64,000 nt of DNA from Bacillus sp. ISL-41 (GTDB taxonomy: Bacteria; Bacillota; Bacilli; Bacillales; Cytobacillaceae): contig NZ_JAGGQP010000037.1 in assembly GCF_018613235.1 (NCBI RefSeq), positions 1 to 64,000 on the forward strand, given 5' to 3'. The notes under the pieces were generated by a model. That model saw nothing but the letters and a program-made list of their open reading frames with translations. It was not told the origin of the DNA and did no database searches. The translations under genes were made by a program, and so were the position numbers. Position 1 is the first letter of the stretch, and every line of letters starts with the position of its first letter. This document shows, piece after piece, positions 62,925 to 64,000 of the stretch.

Positions 62925-63938
62925 ATGAAGAAAAAGTTATTGTTGCTTCTCGCCGGGCTCATGGTTATTTTTGCTCTGGCTGCCTGCGGTACAAAATCAC
63001 AGGAATCTGTGGTTAAGGAGTTGGATGGAACGCTCGAAGATCTGAAGAGTTACAAGGCTAAGGCGAAGATGACATTGCAAATGGGCACGGAGCCGCAAGT
63101 GTATGATGTGGAGATTTGGCATAAAGATCCGTCATTTTACCGCGTGAACCTGAAGAATGCCCAGAAGGACCAAAGCCAGATGATCCTCAGGAATGATGAA
63201 GGAGTTTTTGTTCTGACGCCTGCCCTTAACAAAAGCTTCAAATTTCAGAGTGACTGGCCGAAGAACAGCAGCCAGGCTTATCTGTACGAATCTTTAATCA
63301 CTGATATTCTCGAGGATAAGCAAGCGAAATTCTCGGCTACCAAAGAGCATTATGTGTTCGAAACGAAAACAAGGTACCAGAACAATAAGATGCTTCCAAT
63401 CCAGGAAATCAAGCTGAACAAAAAGAGCCTGGCGCCGGTTAGCGTGAAGGTGATGGACCCAGACCGCAATGCGCTGGTGACGGTTGAATTCTCTGACGTC
63501 AAATTCGACGCAAGCTTTGATAAAGATGCCTTTGATATGAAAAAGAACATGACAGGTGCTCAGCTTGAAGTACCGGTTATGGCAGATGTAGAAGACAAGG
63601 AATTCACAGTGAAATACCCAATGGCTGAAATCCCAGGCGTGACTTTGATTGATGAAAAGGAAATCACGACAGAGGATGGAAAGCGCGTTATATTGACCTA
63701 TGATGGCGAAAAGTCCTTCACGCTGATCCAGGAAAAAGCAGATGCGATGCCTGCAATGTCCTCTGCGATCAACATGACGGGGAAGCCTGTCGACCTAGGA
63801 TTCACAATCGGAGCCATGAACGAAACCTCAGTATCCTGGACCCACCTCGGAGTCGATTATATGCTGGCATCAACAGATCTATCACCAGAAGAACTGGAAA
63901 TGGTCGCAAAATCAGTTCTGGCCGATATGGAAAAATAA
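62925..63938 (+). CDS. ydcC: LolA-like outer-face lipoprotein (YdcC type)
   Basis: A 337-residue lipoprotein. AAAGGGG eight to nine bases upstream selects the ATG of MKKKLLLLLAGLMVIF over an ATG at 62901. The signal peptide ends in the lipobox LAAC. The mature protein has the LolA/YdcC-like open beta-barrel (YKAKAKMTLQMGTEPQVYDVEIWHK begins the first sheets, around residues 45-70) and a later DUF4367-like region. The Bacillus relative is a sporulation-linked lipoprotein of unknown exact role next to acpS and alr. Confidence 0.88.
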   Translation: MKKKLLLLLAGLMVIFALAACGTKSQESVVKELDGTLEDLKSYKAKAKMTLQMGTEPQVYDVEIWHKDPSFYRVNLKNAQKDQSQMILRNDEGVFVLTPALNKSFKFQSDWPKNSSQAYLYESLITDILEDKQAKFSATKEHYVFETKTRYQNNKMLPIQEIKLNKKSLAPVSVKVMDPDRNALVTVEFSDVKFDASFDKDAFDMKKNMTGAQLEVPVMADVEDKEFTVKYPMAEIPGVTLIDEKEITTEDGKRVILTYDGEKSFTLIQEKADAMPAMSSAINMTGKPVDLGFTIGAMNETSVSWTHLGVDYMLASTDLSPEELEMVAKSVLADMEK

Positions 63939-63949
63939 GAATTCAAATG

Positions 63950-63980
63950 CAGGCTCAGTGTAACCTGGGCCTGTTTTTTT
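63950..63980 (+). terminator. Terminator of ydcC
   Basis: CAGGCTCAG and CTGGGCCTG pair around GTGTAAC, followed by seven T, near the window edge. Confidence 0.9.
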
Positions 63981-64000
63981 ATGAGCATAATGCAAGAAAA

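Overview
The window is a low-to-moderate GC Firmicute chromosome, most likely a Bacillaceae species of the Bacillus/Mesobacillus type. The evidence is gene content and order: sigW-rsiW-cdaA-cdaR-glmM-glmS with a glmS ribozyme; a ddl-murF-cshA-ydbS-ydbT-rhomboid-acpS-ydcC block in the Bacillus order; a Spo0E-family phosphatase gene; and strong AGGAGG-type ribosome sites with frequent TTG/GTG starts. I did not run any search, so family names rest on motifs I can read.

Layout. 0.3-9.1 kb: arginase, a small Spo0E-like gene, the SigW/RsiW envelope-stress pair with a recognisable SigW promoter, the c-di-AMP/peptidoglycan-precursor operon cdaA-cdaR-glmM, then the glmS ribozyme and glmS. 9,109-25,724: a complete Tn7-like transposon of 16,616 bp in attTn7, 24 bp after the glmS stop codon. 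Its ends begin TGT and end ACA, it carries TnsB-type end repeats, and it is flanked by a perfect 5-bp duplication TCAGC. The insertion cuts the glmS terminator hairpin in half. Its tns genes (a TnsD/TniQ-like protein, TnsA, TnsB, TnsC, and a second TnsD/TniQ-like protein) lie in the glmS-proximal part. The cargo holds an orphan DppB/DppC-like permease pair, a lipoprotein, several tiny membrane proteins, and a two-gene cassette coding for an NdpA-like nucleoid-associated protein and a membrane-anchored protein. This cassette is the best candidate in the window for an undescribed (possibly anti-phage) system.

25.7-43.6 kb: a 17-copy, 52-bp tandem array, then metabolic and envelope genes: a NERD protein, a secreted CocE-type hydrolase, an M14 carboxypeptidase, a cold-shock protein, a sporulation-type histidine kinase, an MtnK-like kinase with a class II aldolase (probable 5-deoxypentose disposal), a mechanosensitive-channel-like protein, DedA, TauE/SafE, an acetyltransferase and RodA/FtsW. 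43.9-47.7 kb: a cobalamin riboswitch controls a corrinoid uptake operon whose ATPase is fused to a CbiZ remodelling domain. 48-52.6 kb: a 15-copy, 52-bp array, an OFA-type MFS transporter, SulP and UspA. 53.2-64 kb: ddl, murF, an esterase, cshA, uvsE, two PH-domain proteins, a rhomboid protease, acpS and a LolA-like lipoprotein.

A feature running through the window is intergenic tandem arrays. Three unrelated sequences share an exact 52-bp period, another has 53 bp, and others have 43, 21 and 20 bp. Most of the longer units contain complementary arms.
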